Positions 11,445 through 22,600 of a stretch of 64,000 nucleotides of DNA are shown in pieces. Position 1 is the first letter of the stretch. Every line of letters starts with the position of its first letter. Position numbers and translations under genes: made by a program. The DNA comes from Chytridium lagenaria. Lineage: Eukaryota > Chytridiomycota > Chytridiomycetes > Chytridiales > Chytridiaceae. The stretch lies in NCBI GenBank assembly GCA_025449115.1, contig JAHLKC010000040.1:1-64000 (forward strand), in the 5' to 3' direction. The notes beneath the pieces were generated by a model. The model was not told the origin of the DNA. It did not search any database and was given only the letters and a program-made list of their open reading frames with translations.

Positions 11445-11973
11445 GTGCCAAAAGAACTGAAAACCAAAACATCGACGAAGCCATCAACCCCCATCTCCCA
11501 TCATCCAGACCCCGATCTCTCATCCCCGTCGTCAGCTGCCGTCAACCAATTCCATCAGCTTGAGAAACTAAGCTGGAAGAACTTGGATAAGGCTAGGCTG
11601 ATCTGCCTATTTGTGGTCAACAGGACGTCAAGTGGACAAACAAAGGCCCTTCTGGAAGCCACGCCGCCACTGGAGCCCGCCGCCTATCAATACGCTGTGA
11701 CGGTACACTTACCAAACCTGCGGGAGCTCTGGACGACTCGTAACTATCCTCCAACAACAGCAAGATTCAGATTACCTCGACATCGGCCACCAAATTGCTA
11801 CAGCACACCAACAGCTGGAAGTAATCTCTAGGTCGACATCTGCTTCTCTTCGACAACCTAAGAAAAGACCCGTCAACTCCTCAGTCATTTTATCCAACAA
11901 TACCTCCCTCCATTCGCCTCCTCACACATCCCACCTACCTCGGCACCATCGATCCCTTCCTCATCCCATCTAG
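11445..11973 (+). pseudogene. LINE copy C ORF0 (zinc-ribbon protein), frameshifted
   Basis: Starts with a basic segment (VPKELKTKTSTKPSTP) and NQFHQLEKLSWKNLDKARLI, then, after one lost base near 11,607, continues with the pattern seen in copy B: P-I-C-G-Q-Q, WTNKGPSGSH, RRLSIRCDGT and KPCGSSGRL, followed by DYLDIG and QPKKRP. A stop TAG falls at 11971-11973, earlier than in B. The repeated protein-level match between two diverged copies is the reason for calling it a gene remnant. Confidence 0.45.
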
Positions 11974-12187
11974 TAACCCCACCATCTCTCTCCAACCCTT
12001 CATCCTCCACCCTGCCTGCATCACCGAAACCCCCAGCAACTCCCCCCCTACCCTCTCGGTCCCCCAAACCCATAACTCTACCCCCACCGACAACAGACAC
12101 CCCACCACTCAATCCAGGCTTGCGGCTTTTTCTTTTCAATCACGTGACTTACCGACAATTTCAACCGGAAATTTAACAGAAGCAAAC

Positions 12188-13450
12188 ATGTCAACACCGT
12201 TGACAAAGAAGACCCCGTCCAACATGGCCTCGGCACCCAGCTCCACTCCAGTATCCATCGAGGAAAGTATAAGGCAGTACACTAACATCATCTCTAGGAT
12301 GGATGCCAGAATGGAAGACTTGCTCTTGGAAGTGAAAGCGTTACGAGAAGATAACGTTCGCCTTCAACAACGACTCGACGCCAAGGATGCCGAGATCCAC
12401 CGCCTCAACCGTGAAGCTCTCAAACCTACCGTAGCAACTGCTCCAGAGAAAACCCCTCCCACCGCCGCTCCAGCAGAAGGGATCAACATGGAAACTGAGG
12501 ATGGGGAGGTCCTTGAAGAGTTATCAGCTACGAAACTGGCTGCGTTTAAGGCCGATCTCACCAGGACTGTGGTTGCCGAACTCATCGTGGCCATGAAAGA
12601 AGAGGGAATCGCCCGACCAACACCTCTCCCGCGTACCCAGAGACCTCTACCTCCAACATTCTCAGTGAATTTTGACGTCAACGCACCTCGCCCAAGCCCA
12701 GGCCCTCTCAGTTTTGCCGCTGCGGCCCGTCAAATTGCCCGTGGAAACGCCACCCCCGACCACGCCGCCAGGGTTGTATTCAGGAGTACTTATCCCCGTA
12801 GCACAGTTCCCGGCGTCACCAACCTCTATATGCGTGGTTACGTCCAAAGAGGCCCCAAACGCTATCTCATGGTCCGCAACGCTCTTCTGGCCATCGGCAT
12901 CGACTCCGGCGTCATGGAAATGAGCTTCATCGGCCAATCTGTTGTGCATCTCATGTGCGATTCGAGTAAAGCCGCGTTCATTGAAAAGAAACTGATCGAC
13001 AAGGGCGTATTCCTCCCCGCCTTCGACCCATTGGAAGTCCCACAGCTCAATGTCGCCAGCAGTAAATCTCATGCAGAAAGAGAAAAAGAAGGTCGCCTAA
13101 ACTGCACCAAGAGATTGGGGGCCTTATATAGTCGTGGAGGGCAACAGATCAAGCAAGCATGCTTGGAGGGCCTCGATGACACCCTGGCGGAGGAAGTACG
13201 CACTCAAGCCCGAATCTACGCTGAAGAACGCCAACGTCGCGATGCGGAGCTCATTTTCCGCCAACCAGAGATGACCGCTGAAGCCGAACGGCCCTTTGCA
13301 TACCCCCGTAAAATCGCTCGACGCCGTGTTGAAGGTCCAGTCCCCAGCAACCCCGCCAACATCAACACGTTTGAACAACTCTCTGACAACGATGAAGAAA
13401 TGGATGACTCACATGTTGCTTCAGACACTAACACTCGTGTTAATGTCTGA
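12188..13450 (+). CDS. LINE copy C ORF1: intact coiled-coil protein
   Basis: 420 codons without a break. The order is a Ser/Thr/Pro-rich start; a heptad-rich coiled coil at about residues 34-77 (IISRMDARMEDLLLEVKALR, LQQRLDAKDAEIHRLNRE); a linker with acidic TEDGEVLEEL; a conserved central domain (FAAAARQIARGNATPDHAAR, GVTNLYMRGYVQRGPKRY, MSFIGQSVVHLMCDSSKAAF) that alternates strand- and helix-like stretches as in an RRM-like fold; and a basic C-terminus (PRKIARRRVE) with an acidic tail. There are no CCHC knuckles, unlike many fungal LINE ORF1 proteins. The likely role is trimerising RNA chaperone of the element's ribonucleoprotein. TGA 13448-13450 overlaps ORF2. Confidence 0.88.
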   Translation: MSTPLTKKTPSNMASAPSSTPVSIEESIRQYTNIISRMDARMEDLLLEVKALREDNVRLQQRLDAKDAEIHRLNREALKPTVATAPEKTPPTAAPAEGINMETEDGEVLEELSATKLAAFKADLTRTVVAELIVAMKEEGIARPTPLPRTQRPLPPTFSVNFDVNAPRPSPGPLSFAAAARQIARGNATPDHAARVVFRSTYPRSTVPGVTNLYMRGYVQRGPKRYLMVRNALLAIGIDSGVMEMSFIGQSVVHLMCDSSKAAFIEKKLIDKGVFLPAFDPLEVPQLNVASSKSHAEREKEGRLNCTKRLGALYSRGGQQIKQACLEGLDDTLAEEVRTQARIYAEERQRRDAELIFRQPEMTAEAERPFAYPRKIARRRVEGPVPSNPANINTFEQLSDNDEEMDDSHVASDTNTRVNV

Positions 13451-16400
13451 CGACGGGGACCACCATATTATGCGACTTGGCTTCTGGAATGCCCAAGGAT
13501 TATCAGGTAAAGCCGAATTACTCACTAATACATGTACCTCATTAGAAATAGACCTCATTGCTGTCGTCGAGACATGGTTATCGCCGACTGACGGGGTCCC
13601 TCTTAAACGCGTTCTGGTCAATGGTACGGCACCACCTAGGCCCCGCCACGTTGACGGGAAGGCTACTGGACGAAAAGGACAATGGGAGGTGCTGATGGCA
13701 GCACCGGGGGAGCAGGAAATTGGAGCTGAGGTGCTGGGTGTGGATGCAGGTGGGAAATGGACTGCCATCAAGGTGGGAATCCTGGTTGTTATCGTGGGGT
13801 ACCTACCTCCTATGGCAGGCCATGGTTTGTTAGCGAGAACGATGCTGGAGGAATTTGACGCTTTTCGTGAGGGAATCTGCCAGCAACACCCGACATACCC
13901 AATTATCGTAGTAGGGGACTTTAATGCACGCATGGGGGTTCTTACAGGGGACGTGAATGTGGTTGGGGATAATCATAGGAGAGTGTGGATGCAAAACTGG
14001 ATGGGGGATCCTGAATGGACGAGGCTCGAGCCATCTCGAGGAAAATGGACTACTCACGCACGTAACGGTCACGGCATCACAGATTTTGTGTTCCTCAACA
14101 CTGCCGCACTCCCCATTGCACCTGACCTGGTGGTGCACGAGACATCTACTATGGGGAGTGATCACTCACTGCTTACGATAGACATCCCGCTTCCAACGCC
14201 GTTCTGGAAACCACCATTTTCGAGAATTAATATTAGTAAGCTGGATGATGATGGACTGGTACAATTCCGAGAACGGCTCAGGGAGAGAAGGAATGATGTG
14301 ATGACGATACTGGGACTGTTGGAAGTTAGAGCTGCGGGATACCGAGTGACAAACCGAATGGTGGAATGGGATGAACGGCAAGAAATTATTAATGAGGCCT
14401 CGGATGCCGTCACTAGATGGATCTTGAGGGCTGCTGAAGAATCGGTGGGCAGATTCAGGTACAAGGGCGGAACCCCTCACTCTGGATTCGACACACCACA
14501 TCTTGCCGCCCTCCGCCAAATTGCCAACACTGCACATCAAGAGTTCATTGTGTCCCCTCCCAACCTTAAGGCCATTCGATGGAGATATCGAGTCGAAGCA
14601 AATCGTATTTACAGAGCTGCCGCACGCCTTCAAAAAACCAGAATCTACCGCCAAGGATCTGATGCCATACTCGCTAAACCTCAAGTCGCCGCTAAAGTCC
14701 TCTCGTGCCAACTCACCCGACACCAAAGATCACACTGCGCTCTGGATCCCGACAAGCTCGACGAATACGCCCACCACTTCAGTAATACCTTTGGTGCCCT
14801 CCCAACAGGTACTGCCGTCCCAGATTACGAGTTCCTTGACTCCACCGACCCCCAAAACCCCCGCCATGTTCTCCCATACCCGACGTGGATTACCGATGCG
14901 ACAATGGACAAAGTTCTTAGAGAGACTCCATCAGGGAAAGCAACTGGGGATGACCAAATCTTCGGGGAAATGCTTTCAAAAGCAATCCCGAGGTACAAGG
15001 TCCCCTCCAAGTACTTTTCAACTTGGTTGTAATCTTTAACTGCGTTCCATCCTCATGGTCGGTTGCGAACGTGGCGTTAGTGTATAAGAATAAGGGTAGT
15101 AATCGGGACGTTGTTAACTATTCGACCCATCTCTCTCATCTCGGTTACCCGCAAACTGTTTGAAGCCATATTCCGACCTCTCATGGACAAGCGCATCCTC
15201 CTTACATCGACATCGCACAAGGGGCTTTCGAGCTCAACGATCATGCCTGGACCAGGTCTTCAACCTGCACGAGATCTTCAACACACCCTGGACTCAAAAC
15301 CATGTACTAGACATCAAGGCGGCCTACGACACGGTGGATAGAAGATTGCTGTGGTCTCGTTTTGCAAACCTACCAGCTCAGCCTTAGTCCTTGGGTGGGA
15401 CGCCTTCACTCACGAAACCTCCTTTCTGTTCGTTCCTTACTTCGTTGCCTCTTCGATTATAATGTTGCTTTCCTTTTGGTCCTTAATCGTAAATCTCCAC
15501 CCATCCCTGTTCGGCGTGGGCTCCTACAGGGAACACGCCTGCCCATCCCTATTTTTATTCTTCATAAATCCCTTCCTTCACGTCTTCTCTCGTTGCAAAA
15601 TGTTCCCTCGATTATGTGCGGCGGTCGCCGTCTTAACTCTCTTCTTCTAGCCGACGACACCACCATTTTCTCGACAACGTTACAAGGCCTCAACGCCTCG
15701 CGCAGGAATGTTTGAATGGGGACGCGAAGTTGGCATGAGTATGCACCCAACAAATCCGCTCTTGTTGATCGACGGCAACGACACTGTTACTATGGGGGAT
15801 TATTATTCGGCCGGTTCGCTCAGCCGGATTTCTGGGGGTTGTGATGGATACGACCGGAGTGGATATCCTGCCTTCTCTGGAGAAGAGGGTCAGGAAAGCT
15901 CATGTGATGATCAACTTCTTTCGAAGTAAAGGGATGAATAGTTGGGGATGGCGACCTTCTCTTTCACTTTTTCTTTATAAAATGTTTCTTCGCCCTCTTT
16001 TTGAATACGGTTTAGCCCTCCGACCCCTCTCTCGTGCTGAACTACTCCCTCTTCAAAATACCCAAAACTTAGCTCTTCGATCTATTTTTCTGTTTCTCGT
16101 TCTACCAGTTCTGCTTCTCTTCACCTTTTATGCAAACTGTTCCCTCTCATCTCGTAATCACACTCTTAACTCCTCATTTTTCTTTCGACTTCACCAATGT
16201 AATGACTCGGCAATCTCGCCGCCCGCCTTTACAGACACTCCCGCCAACATCCTATTCCAACCTCTTTTACTTACCGCACTACTTTTATTGCTTATCGTTC
16301 TCACAACCCTTATGGCCTTCTGTCCTTCCTTACTTACAAAATATTGTTTTTAACCTCCTTCGGCCCATTATTTCTACTCCAGTAGCTGGCCGCCCTGTTG

Positions 16401-17031
16401 GTTCCTCTCCTCGCCTCCTCCGGCCTTCTTCGACTCTGCGCATCGACAAGCCTTAACTGCTGCCCTTGCCGAGGGACCACGTACTTCACAGGTCTTTCCC
16501 GTGCTACCCAGGGGTCGTCGTCACCGCCTTCTTGCATCAGGATCTTTGCTACATCGTCACCAACTCCGAGCCCTTGTTTGCTGGGCCCTAGGCAGAGTCT
16601 CCTTCCACCAACCCTGTCTTAATTGCGACGATGATACCCCGGGTAGCCGTGAACATACGACGGAATGTACTGGAGCCAACGCCCTCCTCGCCGCTGCAAT
16701 ACCTCACCTCCCACCGTCCCTCCCCACCGCTCCTGGTTCTACCATAATTGATTCATTACTTTCACGACTCCGTTTCCTACCCAACGCCGATCGCCACCAC
16801 TCATCACGCGTCGAAATTCGCCTGTGTGTGGAGGCGATTGAGCGGATTCGGTGGTGCTGTTTTGGTCAAAGACCATTTTGGGATTCTTCAGTCAATACTC
16901 GGGAACAAGAACTTCACCATATTCTGGACGAGGCAAGGGGTACTGCGGTGGCGATATCGGCAAGGACACGACGACTTACGAGGGAGGCGCTCGAGGAACA
17001 CTGGGTACCGGCTCCTGAAGAGCCTCTGTGA
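13443..17031 (+). pseudogene. LINE copy C ORF2, multiple frameshifts
   Basis: Starts at ATG 13443 in ATGTCTGA, overlapping the ORF1 stop. The endonuclease and linker are intact to about 15,030 (MRLGFWNAQGLSGK, GDFNARMG, GSDHSLLTIDI). The reverse transcriptase region is cut into short frames (15,111-16,350) but its motifs remain readable: PISLIS, FRAQRSCLDQVFNL, IKAAYDTVDRR, RRGLLQGTR, LLADDTTIF. From 16501 the last 176 codons are open, with CLNCDDDTPGSREHTTEC. The density of breaks in the middle exceeds that of copies A and B. Confidence 0.87.
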
Positions 17032-17411
17032 GGTTTCTTTTCTTCCTTTTCATGTTTTTCCTTTCTCTCTCTTTCCCTCTACTAAGTATTTCTTTCTTCT
17101 TGTGTTTCCATTCTCTTTAACTTCCTTTTCTTTCATTTCTCGTCTTACGCCCTTTCCTGTCCTTTTAACTAAGCTGTTCACTTCGTCGGTTCGCTATGTG
17201 TTTCTTTACGCGCTTTACTCTTTCCCACGTGTATTTCTAATCTTCTGTACGTGTCGTTGATTCTTTTTACGCGTTTTTAGCGTCTCTTCTTTCTTTGGAG
17301 GGTCGAACTTAGTCTCTTTCACGCTTGTAATGTGTTTTGAGAGCCCACCTTAGTCTTACGTAAGTTTGACGGGTCAGGGACAATATATTCTTTGTTACGC
17401 TTAGGGTTAGG
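17032..17411 (+). other. LINE copy C 3' UTR and telomere-like end
   Basis: T/C-rich 3' UTR without a gene, ending in the shared block (GCCCACCTTAGTCTTAC, GACGGGTCAGGGACAATATA) and CTTAGGGTTAGG at 17400-17411. The next bases (CGCTTTCTTTCG) start unique sequence, so this is the array's outer 3' boundary. Confidence 0.6.
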
Positions 17412-18052
17412 CGCTTTCTTTCGAAAATATATTATACGCTCGTCAACTTTATTGTGGTTTATATACGAAAAACTACCTAACCTTCTAACCCACAGGCCCT
17501 TATAACTCAATTTGCCCAATAGGTTTCCGTTTACTAAGTCACATGCACTTGGGAAGTGAGAACCTTAATACAGTCTACTTGTATCACCCCAATCTGAGAC
17601 TTGCATATTGTTAGGTAATCTAATATCTATATGTGTGCAAAGTATCACAAAGTTCTGACCATTCATTCTCACTCAAAATCACCTCAACATTCCCGCATTT
17701 ATATATACCATCCCGATTCCTAAGTACTCTGGCACGCGGGGAGGGTGGACCTTAATAGAGTCACTTTGTACCACCCTTTTCTGAGTGGTGCATATCGTTC
17801 CTGGTATCGATATCTATGCTTGTGCAAAGTATCAGCAAATTCTGACCATTTGTTTCCATGTTATACAGACTTAAGGTTTGAAATGTCCCGATTTTTTCGG
17901 AAAATCCGCCAATCATATAGTAAACATAAATTCCATGCTACCCATTTGAGTCATACAATATATTTTTAACACTGTTGCTGACATCTCTGAAAAATTTGAG
18001 CAAGATCTGACCATTAGATCTCGTTGCAGGACAGCGACAAGTCTACTAATTA
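17412..18052. other. Non-coding AT-rich spacer with an internal duplication
   Basis: No credible gene. Two stretches, about 17541-17670 and 17742-17860, are diverged copies of each other: both contain ACCTTAATA-AGTC, TTGTA-CACC, a TCTGAG block, GTGCAAAGTATCA and TTCTGACCATT. A 30-base block beginning TAACCTTCTAACCCACAGGC near 17478 recurs near 25068. Confidence 0.5.
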
Positions 18053-18215
18053 TTACTTAAGAAAATTTAAAACTTCCGACGCTTGTACGTCGCTCAATTT
18101 TGACAATTGATTGAGGGTTAAACCGGTTTCGAGATCGTCGCAACAAGGGCTACATTTCATATTAAGTCAAGTCACACAAAAAAAATCGATAACCCTGTGG
18201 GACCCCATGTACCCT
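18053..18215 (+). repeat. Dispersed repeat of about 160 bp, copy 1
   Basis: This block matches 42840-42998 with point changes and small gaps. Shared words include ATTACTTAA, CTTGTACGTC, TCAATTTTGACAATT/TCAATTTGACAATT, GAGGGTTA/GAGGGTAA, GTCAAGT-ACACAAAAAAA, GATAACCCT and CCCCATGTACC. This copy sits directly before the gag region of the + strand copia element; the second copy has no such neighbour. It could be a transposon leader, a SINE or a MITE; the sequence does not decide. Confidence 0.6.
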
Positions 18216-18239
18216 AACCTCCTGTGACCCAAGATCCTG

Positions 18240-19600
18240 GCCCTCCTCCGGCACTCGTGAATGCTCTCGCTCCTGGTGCTGCTCCCGACGAGGTCGCCAT
18301 CTACACCGCTCAGACGGAACGCTTCAAGGTGGAGCTTAACTCATGGAATGCACGGTACACGGTGTTCAAACCATGAACGCAACCGGTACCAGGCTGATCT
18401 CCTCCGTCGAGAGAAAGCACATCAAGCAGAACGAGATTGCTAAATCTATCCTTGATGAGTGTTTTCCCGATTCCGATCGAAAAAGAGTTGAACACTTGAC
18501 TAACGCTTCCGAGCAGGTCGCTGCGCTCCGTGCGCTTTACACTGTTGGTAATCTTGACGGTCAGGCCGGCCAGCAGTGGAACATCAAGTGGGGTCACCTC
18601 AGGGTTGGTCCCACTGCTACTATGACCGATATTATCCGCTATATTGATCAGATCCTTGACCTTGTTGATGCTCATCAGAGGATCTATCCTAACGATTCCG
18701 ATCGCAGGCAGATTCTTGATCTCTTGGTCGCCAAGTTTACTCATAACTGTCCGGCAGTCCCTGAGTTTACTGGTATTTCCGTTGCCGTCAACGATGGAGG
18801 TTCGTCGTCGTTCCTTCCCACTGTCGCACCTGGCGACAATCCTCCGAGGACTTCTATGCTCAAGGTGTGAATCGGTTCCATACCAAGATTCAGACCGCGC
18901 TCAAGCAACTCCGCGCCAACGCATCGCTCTCTGAGAACCATGTGTTGCATGCTAGAGCAGCAAAGGCGAAATCTTCTAAGGCTGACGCCAACAAGAAGAA
19001 ATCATCGACTCCAAAGGTCTCAAAGCACTGCAAGATCCACGGCGACTGTATGCACGACGACTCTGAATGCCGCGCCCAGAAGCAGTCCCAAGACAGCTGA
19101 GGGTGGCGTCAAGAAGAGGAAGACTCATAAGACGCCAACGGCAAGCACCAAGTGCACGGTGTGCCAGAAAGGTCATAAGGCATCTGACTGCCCGACTTTG
19201 AAGGCCATACTTGATGAGCAGGCTAAGGCTTACCGAGCCTCCGGCAAAGCATCTGCGGCCTCCGAAGCCATGGATGTCGATAGTGAAGCTGACACTAAGG
19301 AGGTTCCGACTTCTTCTTCAAAACAGAAAGCCTCCGGGAAAGCTAATCGCGTGGAGATCCCGCTGACTCAGAATGAGATTTCCTCTATCGTGAGAAAGCA
19401 TCTTCGTGCAAATGCTGCTATAGTTCCTCGTCAGACTGTTCCGACAGTTACTTGTGAACTTAACGAGACAATTGTTGAACGCTTCCGAGCTCATTCAGCA
19501 GTTCACATCAAACTCGGTGGTTTGTTGATTCTGGAGCTTCTGCCTGGATGTCTCCTATTGCCAATCTGTTCGACAATCTTATCCTCCTAGCTCAGGTGAG
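18240..19600 (+). pseudogene. copia element gag and protease, frameshifted
   Basis: Gag-like sequence spread over three frames. The N-terminal part reads ALAPGAAPDEVAIYTAQTER; the central part is open at 18343-18870 (NGH-like region RALYTVGNLDGQAGQQWNIK). Two zinc motifs follow: CKIHGDCMHDDSEC (about 19030) and the knuckle CTVCQKGHKASDC (about 19152). At about 19519 the retropepsin site FVDSGASAWMS is readable in a different frame from its surroundings. Gag packages the RNA; the protease matures the polyprotein. Confidence 0.75.
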
Positions 19601-22600
19601 GAAGGCACTGTCCACCTCGCTGATGACCGTTCTGTACCGGTCAAAGGATATGGAGATGTTATGTACAAGTTCGGCGATCATTTCCGTTTGATCAAACATG
19701 TTCTGTACGTCCCTGATCTTACTGAGCCTCTGTGTTCGGTATTGGGCATGATTGAGGGCACACAAGACTTAGTCGTCTTTTCGGCTGATGAGGTATATCT
19801 CTATATCCATCAAGAAGGTCGAACAATCACTATTGGCCGTCGTGTCGGTGACCTTTATCACCTCCTTACTACAGTAGACACAGCACCAAAGCTAATGGAG
19901 ATTACGGATGGTGATAATGAGGCTAATCACGTTACATCCGCATTATTGGTTCCGACTGATGAAGCAACCCTCCTCGGCGACGAGTGGGATACCTGGTTAC
20001 GCACCGCTCTTGGAGATGAACCTCTGGTTGAAGGATCCGCTCCTGCAGACAACCACGACATGGTTTTGGACTCACTTTCCGAAGTAAGTTCATCAAACTC
20101 GATTAGTAACGCCCAATCTAATCGTCTTTCTACAGCTGCATTTCTAGGCAAAAATGCAGACATGACCATAAAGGAAATCGTTATGCTGCATAAGCGATTT
20201 GGTCATGTTCATCCACGGATTCTTATCCAAACGATGACTCATGTAGATTGCATCACAGTAAATAAAAAGTTATTATCAGACCCGTCTGTTATTTCTTTAT
20301 TGAATGAGTCTATCCTTGAGAACTGTCTTATCTGTGCCCAAAATAAGATAGTCCAACGGCCCATAGGTTCTTCATCCCAATCGGTCCGCCGAAAACTCTA
20401 TAGAATCCATACCGATACTGTACCTTTACCTTGCCAAAATGAAAAAGGGTTGAAGTACTGGTTACCATTCGTCGACGAAGGTACCCGATGGATTACCATA
20501 CGCTTTGTTCGCGACAAAGGACAATCTGCTAGCATGACCATTTCGACCATAATGCAGTTGGAAAATGAAACCGGACTCCGCGTCGCGGAATTCAGATCTG
20601 ACACAGGCGAAATTGCTACGTCTACAGACTTCCAGAAGTTCTGCACGGAAAAACTTCCGCCGATCACAATCTCACCATCACCACCTTACACTAAGGAGCT
20701 CAATGGTTTGGTTGAACGGACTATCAGAAGCCTCAAAGTGATGGCATCCTGTATGCTTACTCAGTCCAAGCTTCCTGATATTTTCTACTCTCATGCACTC
20801 CTGTATAGCGCCCTTGTTAAGAACACGCTTTGGCACCCTTTTCTGAAAGGAACACCATATCAGTCGTTTACTGACAAGAAACCCGATTTGACACGTATCA
20901 GATCGTTTGGTTGCCTGATCAGCATACACTTGCATCCAGATCAGCGGCGTGCGCTACATACCCGCGACAAATCCGAACTCGGGTTATTTTTGGGATATGA
21001 AGGACAGTCGCTTAAAGTAGTGAAAGCTTACAATTACCGAACGGGTACGATACGTCCCTACTATCATGTATACTTTCACGATGGTGTATTCCCCGGAAAC
21101 AGCCCATCGAAATCAGTCCTTGATGATCTACTATCAACTTATCCTGTTTCGACATTTTCCTTTGACGAAATACCAATTGAAACAGAAGAGGAAGTCATTC
21201 CTGAGGATATTACTTCGGAAGTACTTATCCCAAATGATGATAGTGACTCCGAAGAAGAGGACCCGATTCCTTTCGTCACTTTCCCTATAAACTTTGACGA
21301 TGAAATCACGCTTGTAGTACCTCCCGTTGTACTTGTTGCACCTCCTGAGGATGCACCACTATCAAGACGAACCAGATCACGTGCACCTGCTCCCGAATGG
21401 TCTCGTACTCCTGGCGTTACCTTCCGAGGTGATCCAGGCGACCGAGCTGCACGCAGTAAAGTCATCAAACCAAAGATTGTTTTCCCTGAACCAGCTCCGA
21501 GTTCAACTCCTCCTCAGAAAATCCCTATGTCACAAGTTCTTCCTTTACCTTCATCCGTTGAAGAAGCTATGTCACGGCCAGATGAAGCACCATTTTGGTA
21601 CGCGGCAATGTTGAAGGAATACAACGAACTTAAGCGACGTGGGACGTGGGATGAAGTACCTTTTCCGAAAGGTGCTCATCTAATTGATGGAAGATGGGTT
21701 TTCGATCATAAGTTCGATCAAGACGGTAACCTTATCCGTTATAAGGCCCGTTGGGTTGCTCGAGGTTTCAGTCAAATTCCAGGCAAAGAATATACCGAAG
21801 TGTTTTCGCCTGTCGCAAACGCTAATACTATTCGGTTTTTCACTTGCTGGAGTGCGATTCTATGCCTTCTTATCTATCAGATAGATATTACTGGCGCATA
21901 CCTCTTTGGAACTCTCCACGATCTGAATTATTTGGTGATGCCACATGGTTTTGAAAAGTTCGCAGCTGACGGTGCTATGATTGTCTGTCGATTGAATCAG
22001 GCCATCTATGGTTTACATCAATCCGGACGAGAATGGTACATAACACTGTGTCTTTGGCTTGTAAAAGATGAAGGTTTTACGCGCAATAGAGCTGATGTCT
22101 GTCATTTCGTCAAATATGACAAAGAGTCTAATACTCTTATCCACGTAATCATTTATGTGGATGATATCATTATCATTACTGTTAATGTAAGCTTTATTCA
22201 CGCCTTCATTGATCGAGTGGACAAGCGATTCAAAGTTGGAACCAAAGGGCCTATTGACTGGATGACCAAAATCCAAGTTATTCACACCGTTGAAGGAACG
22301 TTTATTTGCCAACGATTCTATATCAAGCATTTATTAGAGTCCTGTGGATTATGGGATACGGGTATCACCTCGAAACCCACTCCTATGACCATCAACTGGT
22401 GTCACGATGATTCAGCAGCTGAGTTATCGCAAAACGAACGCGATCAATTCCGTTCAATCCTGCAAAAGATTTCCTATCTCGCGCAGAAGACCAGACCTGA
22501 TCTGGCATTTACCGTCAGTAAACTAGGGCAATATCAAGCTAACCCAAATGCTGGGGACTTTGTTGCACTAGTTCGAGTTTTACGTTATTTACTTGACACG

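Larger units (their letters stand above)
11411..17411 (+). mobile_element. LINE retrotransposon, copy C, full length
   Basis: A 6001-bp unit that starts right after the telomere-like tail of copy B and ends in CTTAGGGTTAGG (17400-17411), beyond which the sequence is unrelated and not telomeric. It has ORF0 (11445-11973), a fully intact ORF1 (12188-13450) and a badly broken ORF2 (13443-17031). It is the innermost member of the array with respect to the host genes at right. Confidence 0.9.

Noticed and set aside
1..17411. Recent tandem duplication of one LINE by unequal crossing over
   Set aside because: The three copies differ at many bases and have independent frame breaks, which fits separate insertions better.
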